Assembly (NCBI RefSeq): GCF_000317895.1
Contig: NC_019567.1
Span: 3,658,001 to 3,722,000 of the forward strand
DNA from: Bdellovibrio bacteriovorus str. Tiberius
Lineage (GTDB): Bacteria; Bdellovibrionota; Bdellovibrionia; Bdellovibrionales; Bdellovibrionaceae
Length of the DNA: 64,000 nt
Direction of reading: 5' to 3'
The position numbers and the translations under genes are program-made. Positions within the stretch are counted from its first letter, which is position 1; every line of letters begins with the position of its first letter. The notes under the pieces are model-generated. The model searched no databases. It was not told the origin of the DNA and saw nothing but the letters and a program-made list of their open reading frames with translations. This document shows positions 27,482 through 37,270 of this stretch, in pieces.

Positions 27482-28248
27482 TTTTATGTCTTGATGTGGG
27501 TAACACCCAGATTTACGCTGGACTTTTTGACAAGGACAAGATGGTTCTTTCCTTCCGTCGCAGTTCCAAAAGCGGAGCTTCGTCAGATGAAACCGGAATT
27601 TTCCTGCGTACGGCAATCCGTGAAAACGGTTTTGACCCGACCAAGGTAAAACAAATCGCCATCTGCAGTGTTGTGCCGGAAGTGATCTATTCCCTGCGCG
27701 GCGCCTGCATGAAGTATTTCGATATCAATCCGTTCATCCTGCAGGCCGGGGTTAAAACCGGTCTTAAGATCAAGTACAGAAACCCACTGGAAGTCGGTGC
27801 GGATCGTATCGCCAATTCCATTGCGGCAACTCACCTGTATCCTGGGAAAAACCTGATTCTGGTGGATCTGGGAACCGCAACCACCTTCTGCGCAGTCAGC
27901 AAGGACAAGGACTATCTGGGTGGCAGTATTGTCGCCGGTATGCGCCTGTGCATGGAGGCTTTGGAAAGCAAAACGGCCAAGCTGCCATCTGTGGAAATCG
28001 TGTCCATGCATGAAGCTCTGGGCCGCGCGACCATCGAAAGTATCCAGTCCGGTCTGTACTATGGCCATCTGGGCACCATCAAGGAACTGACCGAAAGAAT
28101 CACCAAAGAATGTTTCCAAGGGGAACGTCCGATGGTGATTGGCACCGGTGGCTTTTCCTATTTGTTTGAAAAAGAAAAAGTATTCGACGAAATCGTGCCG
28201 GACCTTGTTCTTAAAGGCATGCTGATCGCTCTGCAACACAACGCTTAA
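27478..28248 (+). CDS. coaX: type III pantothenate kinase
   Basis: CoaX phosphorylates pantothenate, the first committed step to CoA. The ASKHA-fold phosphate loop [13 protein letters not shown] opens the protein; [11 protein letters not shown] and [11 protein letters not shown] are the adenosine/Mg motifs, followed by GGSIVAGM. Its 256 residues fit the family. The ATG overlaps the coaBC stop by 4 nt. Confidence 0.96.
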   Translation: MILCLDVGNTQIYAGLFDKDKMVLSFRRSSKSGASSDETGIFLRTAIRENGFDPTKVKQIAICSVVPEVIYSLRGACMKYFDINPFILQAGVKTGLKIKYRNPLEVGADRIANSIAATHLYPGKNLILVDLGTATTFCAVSKDKDYLGGSIVAGMRLCMEALESKTAKLPSVEIVSMHEALGRATIESIQSGLYYGHLGTIKELTERITKECFQGERPMVIGTGGFSYLFEKEKVFDEIVPDLVLKGMLIALQHNA

Positions 28249-28258
28249 GGATTTATTT

Positions 28259-28633
28259 ATGAATATTTCATTGCTTAGAACCAAAATTCACCGCGCCACC
28301 GTTACCGGAGCAGATTTGAACTATGAAGGCTCCGTCAGCATCTGTCCGGATCTGATCAAAGCCTCTGGTTTGCTGCTGAACGAACGTGTGGATATTTACA
28401 ACTGCAACAATGGGGCTCGTTTTTCCACCTACGTGATCAAGGGTAAAAAAGGCGAAATCTGCCTGAACGGGGCTGCCGCCCGTCACGTGCAAAAAGGGGA
28501 TCTGGTGATCATCTGTTCTTACTGTGGTCTGAGCCTGGATGAAGCCAAGAAACATGAGCCGACAGTGGTTTTTGTAAACGCAAAAAACAAAGTCACTGAA
28601 AAGCGCAAAGAAGACCGCAAGAACAACAAGTAA
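28259..28633 (+). CDS. panD: aspartate 1-decarboxylase
   Basis: PanD makes beta-alanine for PanC. It is a self-processing pyruvoyl enzyme: cleavage between Gly24 and Ser25 (YEGSVSI) produces the cofactor. Lys9 and Tyr22 near this site and the NGAAARHVQKGD motif agree with the family. The C terminus carries a short lysine-rich tail. Last gene of the operon, 10 nt after coaX. Confidence 0.96.
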   Translation: MNISLLRTKIHRATVTGADLNYEGSVSICPDLIKASGLLLNERVDIYNCNNGARFSTYVIKGKKGEICLNGAAARHVQKGDLVIICSYCGLSLDEAKKHEPTVVFVNAKNKVTEKRKEDRKNNK

Positions 28634-28646
28634 GCCAATAAAAGCT

Positions 28647-28673
28647 CGGGAAGCCCGCCAAATGGCCTTCCCG
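28647..28673 (+). other. hairpin at the end of the pantothenate operon
   Basis: CGGGAAG (28647-28653) pairs with CTTCCCG (28667-28673), lengthened by an internal GCC/GGC pairing. No T-run follows, so termination is uncertain. The hairpin covers the alternative upstream ATG (28662) of the next gene and argues against that start. Confidence 0.4.
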
Positions 28674-28712
28674 CTCTTGACCCCGCGACGAAATTCCTTC
28701 AGTTTAGGCCGT

Positions 28713-30545
28713 ATGGCTATCACTCTTCTGCAACTGCAATCCGGCCACAAGGCCTTTGGCGCCAAAGTTCTCTTTGACGATGCCACTTTCGCGATCAACG
28801 AAGGTGAACACGTCGGCGTTATCGGTCCCAATGGTGCCGGAAAATCCACTCTGTTTAAAATTCTGGTCGATCAGGAACATCTTGATGAAGGGATCGTGAC
28901 CAAATCCCAGCAACTGCGTCTGGGTTATCTGGAACAGGAATCCGACTGGGATGTCGATCAAAAGGTCGAAGAATATCTGGAAAAGAACTGCATCAAGCCC
29001 CTGTGGGAGCTGAAACAGTTCGGTCTGAAGCTGGGATTGACAGAAGGTCACTTCCAATCTCATCTGAAACAGCTTAGCGGTGGGTACCGCATGCGCGTGA
29101 AGCTTTTGTACCTGATCGGTCAAGAGCCGAACCTGCTGTTGCTGGATGAACCGACGAACTTCCTGGATCTGGAAACCCTGCTGGTGCTGGAAAGCTTCCT
29201 GCAGGAATACAAAGGTGCGTTCCTGCTGATTTCGCACGACCGCGAATTCCTGCGCCGGGTGACGGATCATATTCTGGAAGTCGAATCCGGCGACATCGTG
29301 AAGTTCCCCGGAAGTCTTGATGACTACTTCGAACAAAAGCAAATGCTTGCTGAAATTCTGCAAAAGCAGGTTCTAAGCCAGCAAGCCAAAAAGAAATCCA
29401 TCATGGACTTTGTCACCCGTTTCGGAGCCAAAGCCACCAAAGCCCGCCAGGCGCAAAGCCGCCTGAAGGCCCTGGAAAAAATGGAAGTCATCGAGGTCAA
29501 AGCCGCACCTACTCATTCGCACATTTATATTCCACCGGCCTCCCCGACCGGGAAAATGATTCTGGAAGTGGAAAATGTGGAATGTGGCTATGGCGACAAG
29601 GTGATCCTGAAAGATGTAACCCTGCGCCTTGAGCGCGGCAATCATCTGGGCATCGTCGGACTGAACGGAGCTGGCAAGTCCACTTTGCTGAAGTCCCTTG
29701 GCGAGCAGATTCCGCTGGTTCGTGGAGACATCAAATGGGGTCATCAGGTCAGCCTGTCCTATTTTGCACAGCACACTCCGGAATCTTTAAACCCTGACCA
29801 TTCGGTTTTGGAAGCCATGGCTTCTGCCGCCCACAAAGAAGTGACCCAACAGGATGTGCTGAACATCGCCGGCAGTTTGCTGTTCTCGGGTGACAATGTT
29901 CACAAGAAAGTGAAAGTCCTTTCCGGTGGCGAAAAGTCCCGCGTGGCTTTGGGACAGATTCTTTTGCAGAAATCGCCGTTGCTATTGCTGGATGAGCCCA
30001 CGAATCACCTTGATTTTGACACGGTCGAAGCGTTGACCACGGCTTTGGAAAAATACGAAGGCACCATCATCACGGTCAGCCACGATCGTGGTTTTATCGG
30101 CCGCGTGGCCAACAAAATCTTAGAGGTGAACCACGGGAAGCTGACTTTGTATCCCGGCACCTATGATGAATACGTCTGGAGTCTGCAAAAAGGCTTTCTG
30201 GCAGAACGTGACCTAACTGAAGGCGCAACAACGCAAAAAGTCAGTTCCGAAAAAGCCGCTGAAGCTCCGAAATTCAACTATAAGGAAGAACGAAAGAAGC
30301 TAGAGACCCAGATCAAAAAGGCCCAAAAACTGATTGAAGACTGTGACAAGAAGATTGCCGATCTCACGAAAAAGAGAGACGCTTTAAATGAAAATCTGAT
30401 GACCGCGGCCGGAGACAAAGCCGCAGGCCTTGCCAAAGAGCTGCATGAACTCAGCGGGGCCATTGAAGAGCTGGAATCCACCATGCTGCAAGCCATGGAA
30501 GACCAGCAGAATTTTGAAAACGAGCTGAAACAGCTTGTGGGGTAA
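28713..30545 (+). CDS. ABC-F family ATPase, Uup-like
   Basis: A soluble protein with two ABC cassettes and no membrane segments. Cassette 1 has GPNGAGKST and LSGGYRMR; cassette 2 has GLNGAGKST and LSGGEKSR; both have LLLDEPTN. The linker around residues 230-290 is the charged P-site tRNA interaction segment of ABC-F proteins. The last 80 residues are a Lys/Glu coiled coil like the Uup DNA-binding tail. ABC-F proteins act on ribosomes. ATG 28713 is chosen because the conserved protein starts at AITLLQLQ. Confidence 0.9.
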   Translation: MAITLLQLQSGHKAFGAKVLFDDATFAINEGEHVGVIGPNGAGKSTLFKILVDQEHLDEGIVTKSQQLRLGYLEQESDWDVDQKVEEYLEKNCIKPLWELKQFGLKLGLTEGHFQSHLKQLSGGYRMRVKLLYLIGQEPNLLLLDEPTNFLDLETLLVLESFLQEYKGAFLLISHDREFLRRVTDHILEVESGDIVKFPGSLDDYFEQKQMLAEILQKQVLSQQAKKKSIMDFVTRFGAKATKARQAQSRLKALEKMEVIEVKAAPTHSHIYIPPASPTGKMILEVENVECGYGDKVILKDVTLRLERGNHLGIVGLNGAGKSTLLKSLGEQIPLVRGDIKWGHQVSLSYFAQHTPESLNPDHSVLEAMASAAHKEVTQQDVLNIAGSLLFSGDNVHKKVKVLSGGEKSRVALGQILLQKSPLLLLDEPTNHLDFDTVEALTTALEKYEGTIITVSHDRGFIGRVANKILEVNHGKLTLYPGTYDEYVWSLQKGFLAERDLTEGATTQKVSSEKAAEAPKFNYKEERKKLETQIKKAQKLIEDCDKKIADLTKKRDALNENLMTAAGDKAAGLAKELHELSGAIEELESTMLQAMEDQQNFENELKQLVG

Positions 30546-31363
30546 TGACGATGTTGCGTGTATTGGTATTGACGGCAATGGCATTTCAATTGGCGGGTTG
30601 TGCAAGCTACTTCAAAAAGAAAGACTGCGAATCTATCAACTGGTTTGAACACGGACAAAAAGTAGCCATGCGCGGCCAATGGCTGAATGCCGACCCCGTG
30701 GTGAACGAATGCCGCAAGGTCGAGGCCGACATCCAGGAATCCCAGCTGGACAAGGGCTTCAAAAGCGGCGTTGAAAAGTACTGCACGAACACCAACGCCT
30801 ACATCATCGGTAAAAGCGGTGACTTCTTCTCTCGCGATATCTGCGAAGGGCCACAGATCAATGTTTTGGTTGCTGAACACCGCAAAGGCACCGTGGATTA
30901 CTGTGCCAAATCCAACGGATTTGTGGCGGGCACCTCGGGCAAAAAATATCAGAACGTCTGTCCAAAAGAACTTGAACCCGTCTTCCTGACGGAATACCGC
31001 AAAGGTCGCAAAAAATACGTGCAGACTCTGATCGACAGCAAATCTTCAGAAGTCCGCAGTCTTGATATGGATATTCTGCACAAACGCAACAACCTGAGTT
31101 TTGCACGCAGCAGGCTTAGCGCCATGGAAGCTGAAAAAAGCGGCCTTGAATCCAGCAAGTCCTCTGCCATGCTCAACCAGCAAAGCCAGCTGGTGACTCA
31201 CTTCAATTCTCAGATTTCGGTGCTGGATACACATATCAGCAGCAAAAAATCAGAGGTCTTTTCTTTGCAAAGTGATTTAAGCAGTCTGGAAAACAACCGG
31301 GACAAACTGCAAAAAGACATCTCGGCCTTCAAGGAAGAGCTGCCAAGCCTGGACAACCCTTAG
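30545..31363 (+). CDS. DUF2799-type lipoprotein
   Basis: The short signal ends in the lipobox LAGC, so it is a lipoprotein. Residues 60-160 carry two copies of a roughly 40-residue unit: YCTNTNAYIIGKSG...AEHRKG and YCAKSNGFVAGTSGKKY...TEYRKG, characteristic of DUF2799. Residues 165-265 form a coiled coil (SAMEAEKSGLESSKSSAM, SLENNRDKLQKDI). The ATG overlaps the ABC-F stop (TAATG). Its end overlaps the convergent gene by 4 nt. Function unknown. Confidence 0.75.
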   Translation: MTMLRVLVLTAMAFQLAGCASYFKKKDCESINWFEHGQKVAMRGQWLNADPVVNECRKVEADIQESQLDKGFKSGVEKYCTNTNAYIIGKSGDFFSRDICEGPQINVLVAEHRKGTVDYCAKSNGFVAGTSGKKYQNVCPKELEPVFLTEYRKGRKKYVQTLIDSKSSEVRSLDMDILHKRNNLSFARSRLSAMEAEKSGLESSKSSAMLNQQSQLVTHFNSQISVLDTHISSKKSEVFSLQSDLSSLENNRDKLQKDISAFKEELPSLDNP

Positions 31364-32913
31364 TTCGGAACGCGGAACCACTCAATAGCATCGACATAGG
31401 CCTTTGGCTGATAAGCATTGGCCTGCTCACTCCAGTGAACCTCGCGCCAGCCCAGACTCTTGAACGACGGGCTTTCCACATCGCGCTTCTGAATGAATTC
31501 AAAGACATTTGAAACCTGCTCAAGCTCGGCCTTCTTCATCAACAAAGATGGCAGATGGAACTGCACAAATGCGGTTCCCTTGTTCTGCGCACCAAAGCCT
31601 TCAGCACCTTCCGACAGATAGCGGGAATACTGAATTTCTTTTTTGGCGTCACAATGATCCACGACCAGCAGCTTTTCGGTCTCTTCCGCATAGTCCATGA
31701 CATAGCTGAAGTTGTAACCACCGCACTTTTCCACAACGGTGCGAACCGACTTGATCTGACCAAAAGACTTCACCGGCACCGGATAACGGGATGGTAACAT
31801 CCACAAGTTAGCACCATCACGCACAGCCATCTGAAGTTTTGGCTGGGCTTTGGCAATTTTCATAAACTGCTGCAGCACTTTGGATTTTTCAGTCAGTTCT
31901 TCCTGCGCCACATACAAAACATCAAAGGACGCTTCGGCAAAGGCATCATGGAACCCGTTCATGCGAAGCTCATTGGTGAAATTCGCCAGAAACAGACGAT
32001 GAGTTTCAGAATCCTTGATGGCATTGGTCTTTGATACAAACAAATTCACGTTCTTGATGGCTTCCGCCGCTTTCATCAAAGCCGTATCGGACATCATGGC
32101 CTCGGCACTGCCCACGATCGGCAAAGGCTCGGAATGATCGGCTCGCAGCAGTTGCGGCAGATTCTGCGTGAATTCGAAACGCTCTTTCATCGTCAGCTGA
32201 CGGTAAGCATTCACCCAGCTGGTGACAAGCAGCGGGCGCAGACTCATCTCGACCACCTGCTGATTCAGTTCATGAGCAGCTTCAGCCTTGTTCTGACAAA
32301 GAGCAAAGTGTTCAGACTGCTTCCACGGTGAATCACAATAAGCCGCCACCGACTTCAGAACAAACGGCCACTTCACTTTGCGAAGCGCAGTTTTTAGACG
32401 CGTGTCCGGATCACCGATATCCAGATCGCCCAGATCCAGATACACCAGGAAATCGGTGAAGACTTCCTCCATCAGATCCTGCTGCACAAATAAAGAATCA
32501 TTGCGTTCATGATACCAGACTTTTGCCAGCGCCTTTTCCAGATGCCCCGGAGCTTCCAGCATCTTCTGTCCAATAAAGATGTGCTGTCCTTGAACACGGT
32601 ACAAGTACGGACGATCCGGGAAGATCGTCAGCTGCACCTTACGACGGAAAGGCTCAAAACTTTCCAACAGACGTTCGGTCTTTTGAATACGATAAGTCAG
32701 GTCCCGGCTTTGCTCCCCAAAATAGGTGCTGTAAGCGGTTTCCCGGTTCACAGCACAACGATAGATGGTGTCCGTCGACTGAGGACCCAGTCTGTCGATT
32801 CTTTCGACAACCTTGGATTCAATACAGAGCGGCCTTCTTGTCATCTGAACGACAAAAAGGCTAAGTAGGCCAAAACACACAAAAGATAGAACGGTGAACC
32901 AACGAGCAAACAT
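31360..32913 (-). CDS. large membrane-anchored protein of unknown function
   Basis: A 517-residue protein with one N-terminal hydrophobic segment (VLSFVCFGLLSLFVVQM) and no other membrane span, so most of it is probably periplasmic. The body is mixed alpha/beta with several cysteines (CIESK, YRCAV, YCDSP, FALCQ, EKCGGY, DHCDA). I recognise no family. ATG 32913 is preferred to the upstream TTG; neither has a clear ribosome-binding site. Convergent with the DUF2799 gene. Confidence 0.65.
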   Translation of the reverse strand: MFARWFTVLSFVCFGLLSLFVVQMTRRPLCIESKVVERIDRLGPQSTDTIYRCAVNRETAYSTYFGEQSRDLTYRIQKTERLLESFEPFRRKVQLTIFPDRPYLYRVQGQHIFIGQKMLEAPGHLEKALAKVWYHERNDSLFVQQDLMEEVFTDFLVYLDLGDLDIGDPDTRLKTALRKVKWPFVLKSVAAYCDSPWKQSEHFALCQNKAEAAHELNQQVVEMSLRPLLVTSWVNAYRQLTMKERFEFTQNLPQLLRADHSEPLPIVGSAEAMMSDTALMKAAEAIKNVNLFVSKTNAIKDSETHRLFLANFTNELRMNGFHDAFAEASFDVLYVAQEELTEKSKVLQQFMKIAKAQPKLQMAVRDGANLWMLPSRYPVPVKSFGQIKSVRTVVEKCGGYNFSYVMDYAEETEKLLVVDHCDAKKEIQYSRYLSEGAEGFGAQNKGTAFVQFHLPSLLMKKAELEQVSNVFEFIQKRDVESPSFKSLGWREVHWSEQANAYQPKAYVDAIEWFRVPN

Positions 32914-32959
32914 AGCGAAGCTGGAACATTGCAAAGGGTGGGCCCCGTTTTAGCGGGCC

Positions 32960-34489
32960 CTATCGGATCTCCAAAACCGCCTCGACTCCGATGTTTTGCA
33001 GGAATACTTCATCGTGGGATACCACCAGCAACGCCCCGGCATATTCCCCCAAGGCTGACTCCAGAACCTTCAGACTGGCCAGATCCAGATTGTTGGTCGG
33101 TTCATCCAAAATCAGCAACTGCGGCACCGGCTGAGACAGAAGGATTTTCGCCAAAGAGGCCTTCAGCTTTTCGCCTCCGCTCAAATCCCGGGTCTTACGC
33201 TGAACCATATCACCAAAGAACTGAAACTGAGCCAGACGGTTGCGAGTCTCAATCAGATCAAACCTTGATTTTTCCATCACATTTTCAAGCACCGAATGAT
33301 CCGCATTCAGCAGGGAATACTTTTGATCCAGCACCTGCACGGGCACTTCACCCAAGCGACAGACCCCTTCTGTGCGCACAGCCTGCGAACGGCTGAGCAA
33401 GCCATCCAGCAGCGAGGTTTTTCCGGCGCCGTTTCTTCCGTACAAAGCCCATCGGCGTGGTCCGCGCATCGCGCAGGTCAAGGGTTCTTCCCAAAGGAAA
33501 GAACCCTCTGACGAATAGCTTATGTTGAAGTGATCCAGCTCAAAGACAAGCTTTCCTTCCGGCAGGGCCGCGGCGTCCAAATCCAGTCCCAGCCGGCTTT
33601 CCAGCTTCTGGGCCTGTACCAGTTCACGTAAGTTTTCCTGCGACTTTTCCACACGCTTTTCCTCATTCACGTTGATGCGGGCGTGGGTTTCCTGCGCCCG
33701 GCGCTTCAGTCCTCCGACAATAATCCGGGGAATCCCGCCCTTGGCGGCTTTGGCATCACCTGCGCGCATGCGCTTTTCCTGAGATTGCAGCTTGTCGTGA
33801 TGTTCACGCTCCAGCTTCTTTTTCTCGCGTCGTGCCCGGTCGATCTTTTCTTCGAGCAATTCCCGCTCGTGCTCTTTTTGTGCTTCGTAAAAGGAATAGC
33901 TGCCGCCATAACTTGAAAGCCCCTGACTGGAAAGCTCCCAGATACCGTCGACTTCTTCCAACAATTCACGGTCGTGACTGATCAGAAGCAAACAGCCCGG
34001 ATATTCGCGCACAAAACGGTACACCAGTTCGCGCGCCTCGCGATCCAGATTGTTCGTGGGCTCATCCAGGATCAGCAAACCACCACCACGGCCCAGGGCT
34101 TCGGCAATGCGCACACGAGTCCACTGGCCTCCGCTCAGGGATTTAAGGTTTTGTTCCAGCGGAATATCCTGAAGCAGCAAGCCCCACACGGCGGGGTCAG
34201 CCACCGGGCTTTCCCACAGACCCATCAAATATTCACCGACAGTTTGATCCGTCGGTTCACTGACCTGCTCCAGATACACAACCCCTTGCGAACAGCGCAG
34301 CTCGCCGCTTTTGGGTTCCAGAACCCCGGCCAGAATTTTTGCCAGCGTGGTTTTTCCCACGCCATTGGGACCGACCAGGGCGCACCGACGAAAATTCCAC
34401 GTAAATGAAATGTCATTCAGAAGCTTCGCCCCGTGGGGAAGCTCATAGAACAGGGACCTTCCGGTCACCTGAAATAAATTGTTTTGCAT
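32960..34489 (-). CDS. ABC-F family ATPase, compact type
   Basis: A second ABC-F protein, 509 residues, without membrane segments. Cassette 1: GPNGVGKTT and LSGGQWTR; cassette 2: GRNGAGKTS and LSGGEKLK; LILDEPTNNLD occurs twice. The interdomain linker (residues 190-290) is long, basic and coiled, with a KAAKGGIPRIIVGGLKRRAQ stretch. This layout resembles self-contained regulatory or resistance-type ABC-F proteins more than Uup. ATG 34489 is chosen over the TTG at 34522; GGACGGA lies upstream. Confidence 0.85.
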   Translation of the reverse strand: MQNNLFQVTGRSLFYELPHGAKLLNDISFTWNFRRCALVGPNGVGKTTLAKILAGVLEPKSGELRCSQGVVYLEQVSEPTDQTVGEYLMGLWESPVADPAVWGLLLQDIPLEQNLKSLSGGQWTRVRIAEALGRGGGLLILDEPTNNLDREARELVYRFVREYPGCLLLISHDRELLEEVDGIWELSSQGLSSYGGSYSFYEAQKEHERELLEEKIDRARREKKKLEREHHDKLQSQEKRMRAGDAKAAKGGIPRIIVGGLKRRAQETHARINVNEEKRVEKSQENLRELVQAQKLESRLGLDLDAAALPEGKLVFELDHFNISYSSEGSFLWEEPLTCAMRGPRRWALYGRNGAGKTSLLDGLLSRSQAVRTEGVCRLGEVPVQVLDQKYSLLNADHSVLENVMEKSRFDLIETRNRLAQFQFFGDMVQRKTRDLSGGEKLKASLAKILLSQPVPQLLILDEPTNNLDLASLKVLESALGEYAGALLVVSHDEVFLQNIGVEAVLEIR

Positions 34490-34659
34490 AATAAATAATC
34501 CGTCCAAGCCCGATGGGGCCAATGTGAGTTCTTAAAAAAAGAATAAGATGACGGATTAATTTCTCATAGACGCCGGATTTAGAGCCCGACAAGAACTACT
34601 CTACACCATCTAAGCCCTTCCCACAATAGCCCTGCCGGGCATTGACTTAAAATTGGATT

Positions 34660-35289
34660 ATGAGAAGGTCTAAGGGCTTGAAACTTAAACTTTGGATCCT
34701 ATTATCAGTTATTTTGCATCTGCTGGCGGTCACAGCCCTGCAGTGGGGTGCCTCGCCGATGTCCCCGGATCTGGGAACCGTGGTGGATCTGACTGTCACT
34801 AGCCCCGCGGGTGTTTCAGGCCTGCCGCCGGGACCTGCGGCTTCTGTCAGCAAACCTGCACCGACTGTTCCGGCGGAGTCTGCAAAAATCCAAACCGGCG
34901 AAACAACCGCCGTCGCCGCGACTAACACAGACAACACGACAGCCACCGACACCACAAATACCGGCACTGATGGTGGCGGCGGGGATTCCACCGCCCCGGT
35001 GGGTTTCAGCGAAATCACCCGTTTGCCCAAAGTAAAACGGGAATTCAAAGCCCAGTATCCGGAAGAAGCCAAGAAAGCCGCCGTGGACGGGCCCGTCATT
35101 CTGGAAATTCTGATTGATCGCGAAGGCAAAGTCCGTCACGTGCAGGTTCTGAGCGGACCGGGTCATGGCTTGAATGAATCGGCAGTGGAAGCCCTGAAAA
35201 AGTTCGAATTTCAACCAGCTTTCAAAGGCGAAGAATCTGTTGCTGTTAGGATCCGTTACACCTATAGATTTAAGTTGGAAGTAAATTAA
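34660..35289 (+). CDS. tonB: TonB-family energy transducer
   Basis: A 209-residue inner-membrane protein with a single N-terminal helix (LWILLSVILHLLAVTAL), a Pro/Thr/Ala-rich periplasmic linker (residues 45-115) and a C-terminal TonB domain (AKKAAVDGPVILEILIDREG ... VEALKKFEFQPAFKG). It transmits proton-motive force to outer-membrane receptors. The receptor gene starts 28 nt downstream. No exbB/exbD in the window. No Shine-Dalgarno precedes the ATG. Confidence 0.88.
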   Translation: MRRSKGLKLKLWILLSVILHLLAVTALQWGASPMSPDLGTVVDLTVTSPAGVSGLPPGPAASVSKPAPTVPAESAKIQTGETTAVAATNTDNTTATDTTNTGTDGGGGDSTAPVGFSEITRLPKVKREFKAQYPEEAKKAAVDGPVILEILIDREGKVRHVQVLSGPGHGLNESAVEALKKFEFQPAFKGEESVAVRIRYTYRFKLEVN

Positions 35290-35317
35290 ATCTTGCACCG
35301 GTTAAAAGGATTTATCA

Positions 35318-37150
35318 GTGAAATATTCAGTTCTGATCGCCAGCCTGTTCCTGGGTTTGGCCGCTCACGCTCAAGAAGCCGTTCCCAGTTTTGAAACCGT
35401 TGTTGAGGATGTTGTCTTTAACACCTCCAACAAAGTTGTCATCGACGAAAAAACCATCAAGGATTCCCGCGCTCCGAATATCACCAGCCTGCTTTCAAGC
35501 CAGGCCAACATCACCGTCGTCAGCACCCCATTCCAGCCAAACTCCATCTTCATTCGTGGCGGTGATTCTGGACACGTGATGATCATCGTTGACGGCGTTC
35601 CGTTCTATGATGCATCCACAGTACAAAGAACCTTCAATCTGAATTCTTTGGATATCAAATCCGTTCGCCGCATTGAAATCATCAAAGGTGGCCAGACAGT
35701 GCTTTACGGCGGTCAGGCTTTGTCTGGCGTTATCAAAATCGACACCATTCCTCAGGAAATCAAAAGCCAAAGCTCCCTGCAAGGTCAGCTGGGCACTCAG
35801 AACTTCCGTGACGTGACTGTCGGTCACACAGAAGCTTTGAATGACAACAACGCCCTGGTAGTGCGTGGTCATGGCGCATGGAGAGACGCGGAATCCCCAG
35901 TGCTTGATTCCACCGAAACTTATTCCCGCAACAACTGGAACGCCGAAGGTGCCTATGTATGGAAGGGCGCTGTTGATGGAAATCTGAAAGCCCTGTTCCT
36001 GCAGGACTTCAACACGTCTCCTACCACGGATCGCACCACCAATCAGGTGATGGACACCGAGGACCTTGAAATGTTCACCCGTCAGATTGGCGGTTCCACT
36101 TACATGAAGTTCAACGAACTTCCGTTCGAACCACGCCTGGCTTTGAGCATGCAAAACAGCTTGCGCACTTATGAGTGGCCCGTTGTTCCGGTGCAGAACC
36201 CAACCGGCACTGACCAGAAATATGGCGCGAATCTTCGCACAGCCCGTCTGGATCTGACTCCGTACAAGTCTGAAAAGATCAGCGTGGCCGCAGGTCTAAG
36301 CTATCTGTATGAAGATTTCACTTACCGCGACAAGGGCGTTGAGTCCGTGAACACGTTCTCTGAGCAGCGTGGTGTTTTTGCCAAGGCTGACTATGAATTC
36401 CATCCGGGCTTTTCTTTGGCCGTTGGCGGTCGCGTGGAAAACTGGGCCGATCAGGACGCGGTCAGTACTTACCAAATTGGTCTGACGTTGTTTGAGCACA
36501 CCAAACTGGAAGTCGCGTCCGGATACAAGATTCCTTCCCTGTTCCAGCTGTATTCATCTTATGGAAATCCTGATCTGAAAGCCGAGCGTGCGGTTCAGTA
36601 CAGCTTGATGCAGGAATTTGAGATCTCGGAAAGCCAAAGCGCCTCTATCACGTTCTTCCGTTCTGATTTCACGGATCTGATCCAGATTTCCGGTTCCTTC
36701 CCAAGCATTAAGTACGAAAACGTTTCCAAAACCGAAACCCGCGGTGTGGATATCAGCTACACTATCCGCCCCTGGACTGGTGGTACATTCATCGCGACTT
36801 ACGGTTATCAAGAACCACGTAACGTCGACACCGGCACGTGGTTGCTTCGTCGTCCACTTGTCAATGGCAGCCTGAAATACATCCAAAACCACGACAAACA
36901 CACCGCTGCTTTGGAACTGGTGGGTGCTGGCGAACGCATGGATAACGGCGCACCGATCTCCATGACGGCCTATGCCTCCACTTCTATTCCGGGTTATGTG
37001 ACTGCCAATGCTGCTTATTCCTATCAGTGGAATAACAACATCAATGTCTTCACCCGCCTGAACAATCTGGCAGACCACCGCTATGAAGAAACCTACAGCT
37101 TCTATTCAGAGGGCTTCTCTGGCTCTGTGGGTGCGGAATACCTGTTCTAA
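35318..37150 (+). CDS. TonB-dependent outer-membrane receptor
   Basis: A 610-residue receptor: signal peptide ending AHA, a possible TonB box (ETVVEDVV) soon after, a plug domain from about residue 40 to 145 (SIFIRGGDSGHVMIIVDGVP, IEIIKGGQTVLYGGQALSGV), then a 22-strand-type barrel ending in phenylalanine. It resembles BtuB/CirA-size receptors; the substrate cannot be assigned, and no cobalamin riboswitch-like box is seen upstream. The start is GTG with AAAGGA upstream. Cotranscribed with tonB. Confidence 0.92.
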   Translation: MKYSVLIASLFLGLAAHAQEAVPSFETVVEDVVFNTSNKVVIDEKTIKDSRAPNITSLLSSQANITVVSTPFQPNSIFIRGGDSGHVMIIVDGVPFYDASTVQRTFNLNSLDIKSVRRIEIIKGGQTVLYGGQALSGVIKIDTIPQEIKSQSSLQGQLGTQNFRDVTVGHTEALNDNNALVVRGHGAWRDAESPVLDSTETYSRNNWNAEGAYVWKGAVDGNLKALFLQDFNTSPTTDRTTNQVMDTEDLEMFTRQIGGSTYMKFNELPFEPRLALSMQNSLRTYEWPVVPVQNPTGTDQKYGANLRTARLDLTPYKSEKISVAAGLSYLYEDFTYRDKGVESVNTFSEQRGVFAKADYEFHPGFSLAVGGRVENWADQDAVSTYQIGLTLFEHTKLEVASGYKIPSLFQLYSSYGNPDLKAERAVQYSLMQEFEISESQSASITFFRSDFTDLIQISGSFPSIKYENVSKTETRGVDISYTIRPWTGGTFIATYGYQEPRNVDTGTWLLRRPLVNGSLKYIQNHDKHTAALELVGAGERMDNGAPISMTAYASTSIPGYVTANAAYSYQWNNNINVFTRLNNLADHRYEETYSFYSEGFSGSVGAEYLF

Positions 37151-37165
37151 GCAACGCTCTTTACA

Positions 37166-37194
37166 TCTGAGGGGTCCAGTGCCCCTCAGACTTT
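37166..37194 (+). terminator. probable terminator of the tonB-receptor unit
   Basis: TCTGAGGGG and its exact complement CCCCTCAGA flank a 7-nt loop (37166-37190), 15 nt after the receptor stop. Only CTTTCC follows, so the T-run is weak. Confidence 0.6.
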
Positions 37195-37270
37195 CCCGGA
37201 ACAGGACCTTCCCCGCCATTTGACAGAAACTGGCCTTAAATTCAGAGTCTTTTTCATTTAAATTAAGACT

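Noticed and set aside
28662-28712. Upstream ATG as start of the Uup-like gene
   Set aside because: The extra 17 residues are not family-like, overlap a stable hairpin and have no ribosome-binding site.
34523-34659. Cobalamin riboswitch before tonB and the TonB-dependent receptor
   Set aside because: No B12-box-like GCCACTG sequence or extended multi-stem layout is visible in this 137-base gap.
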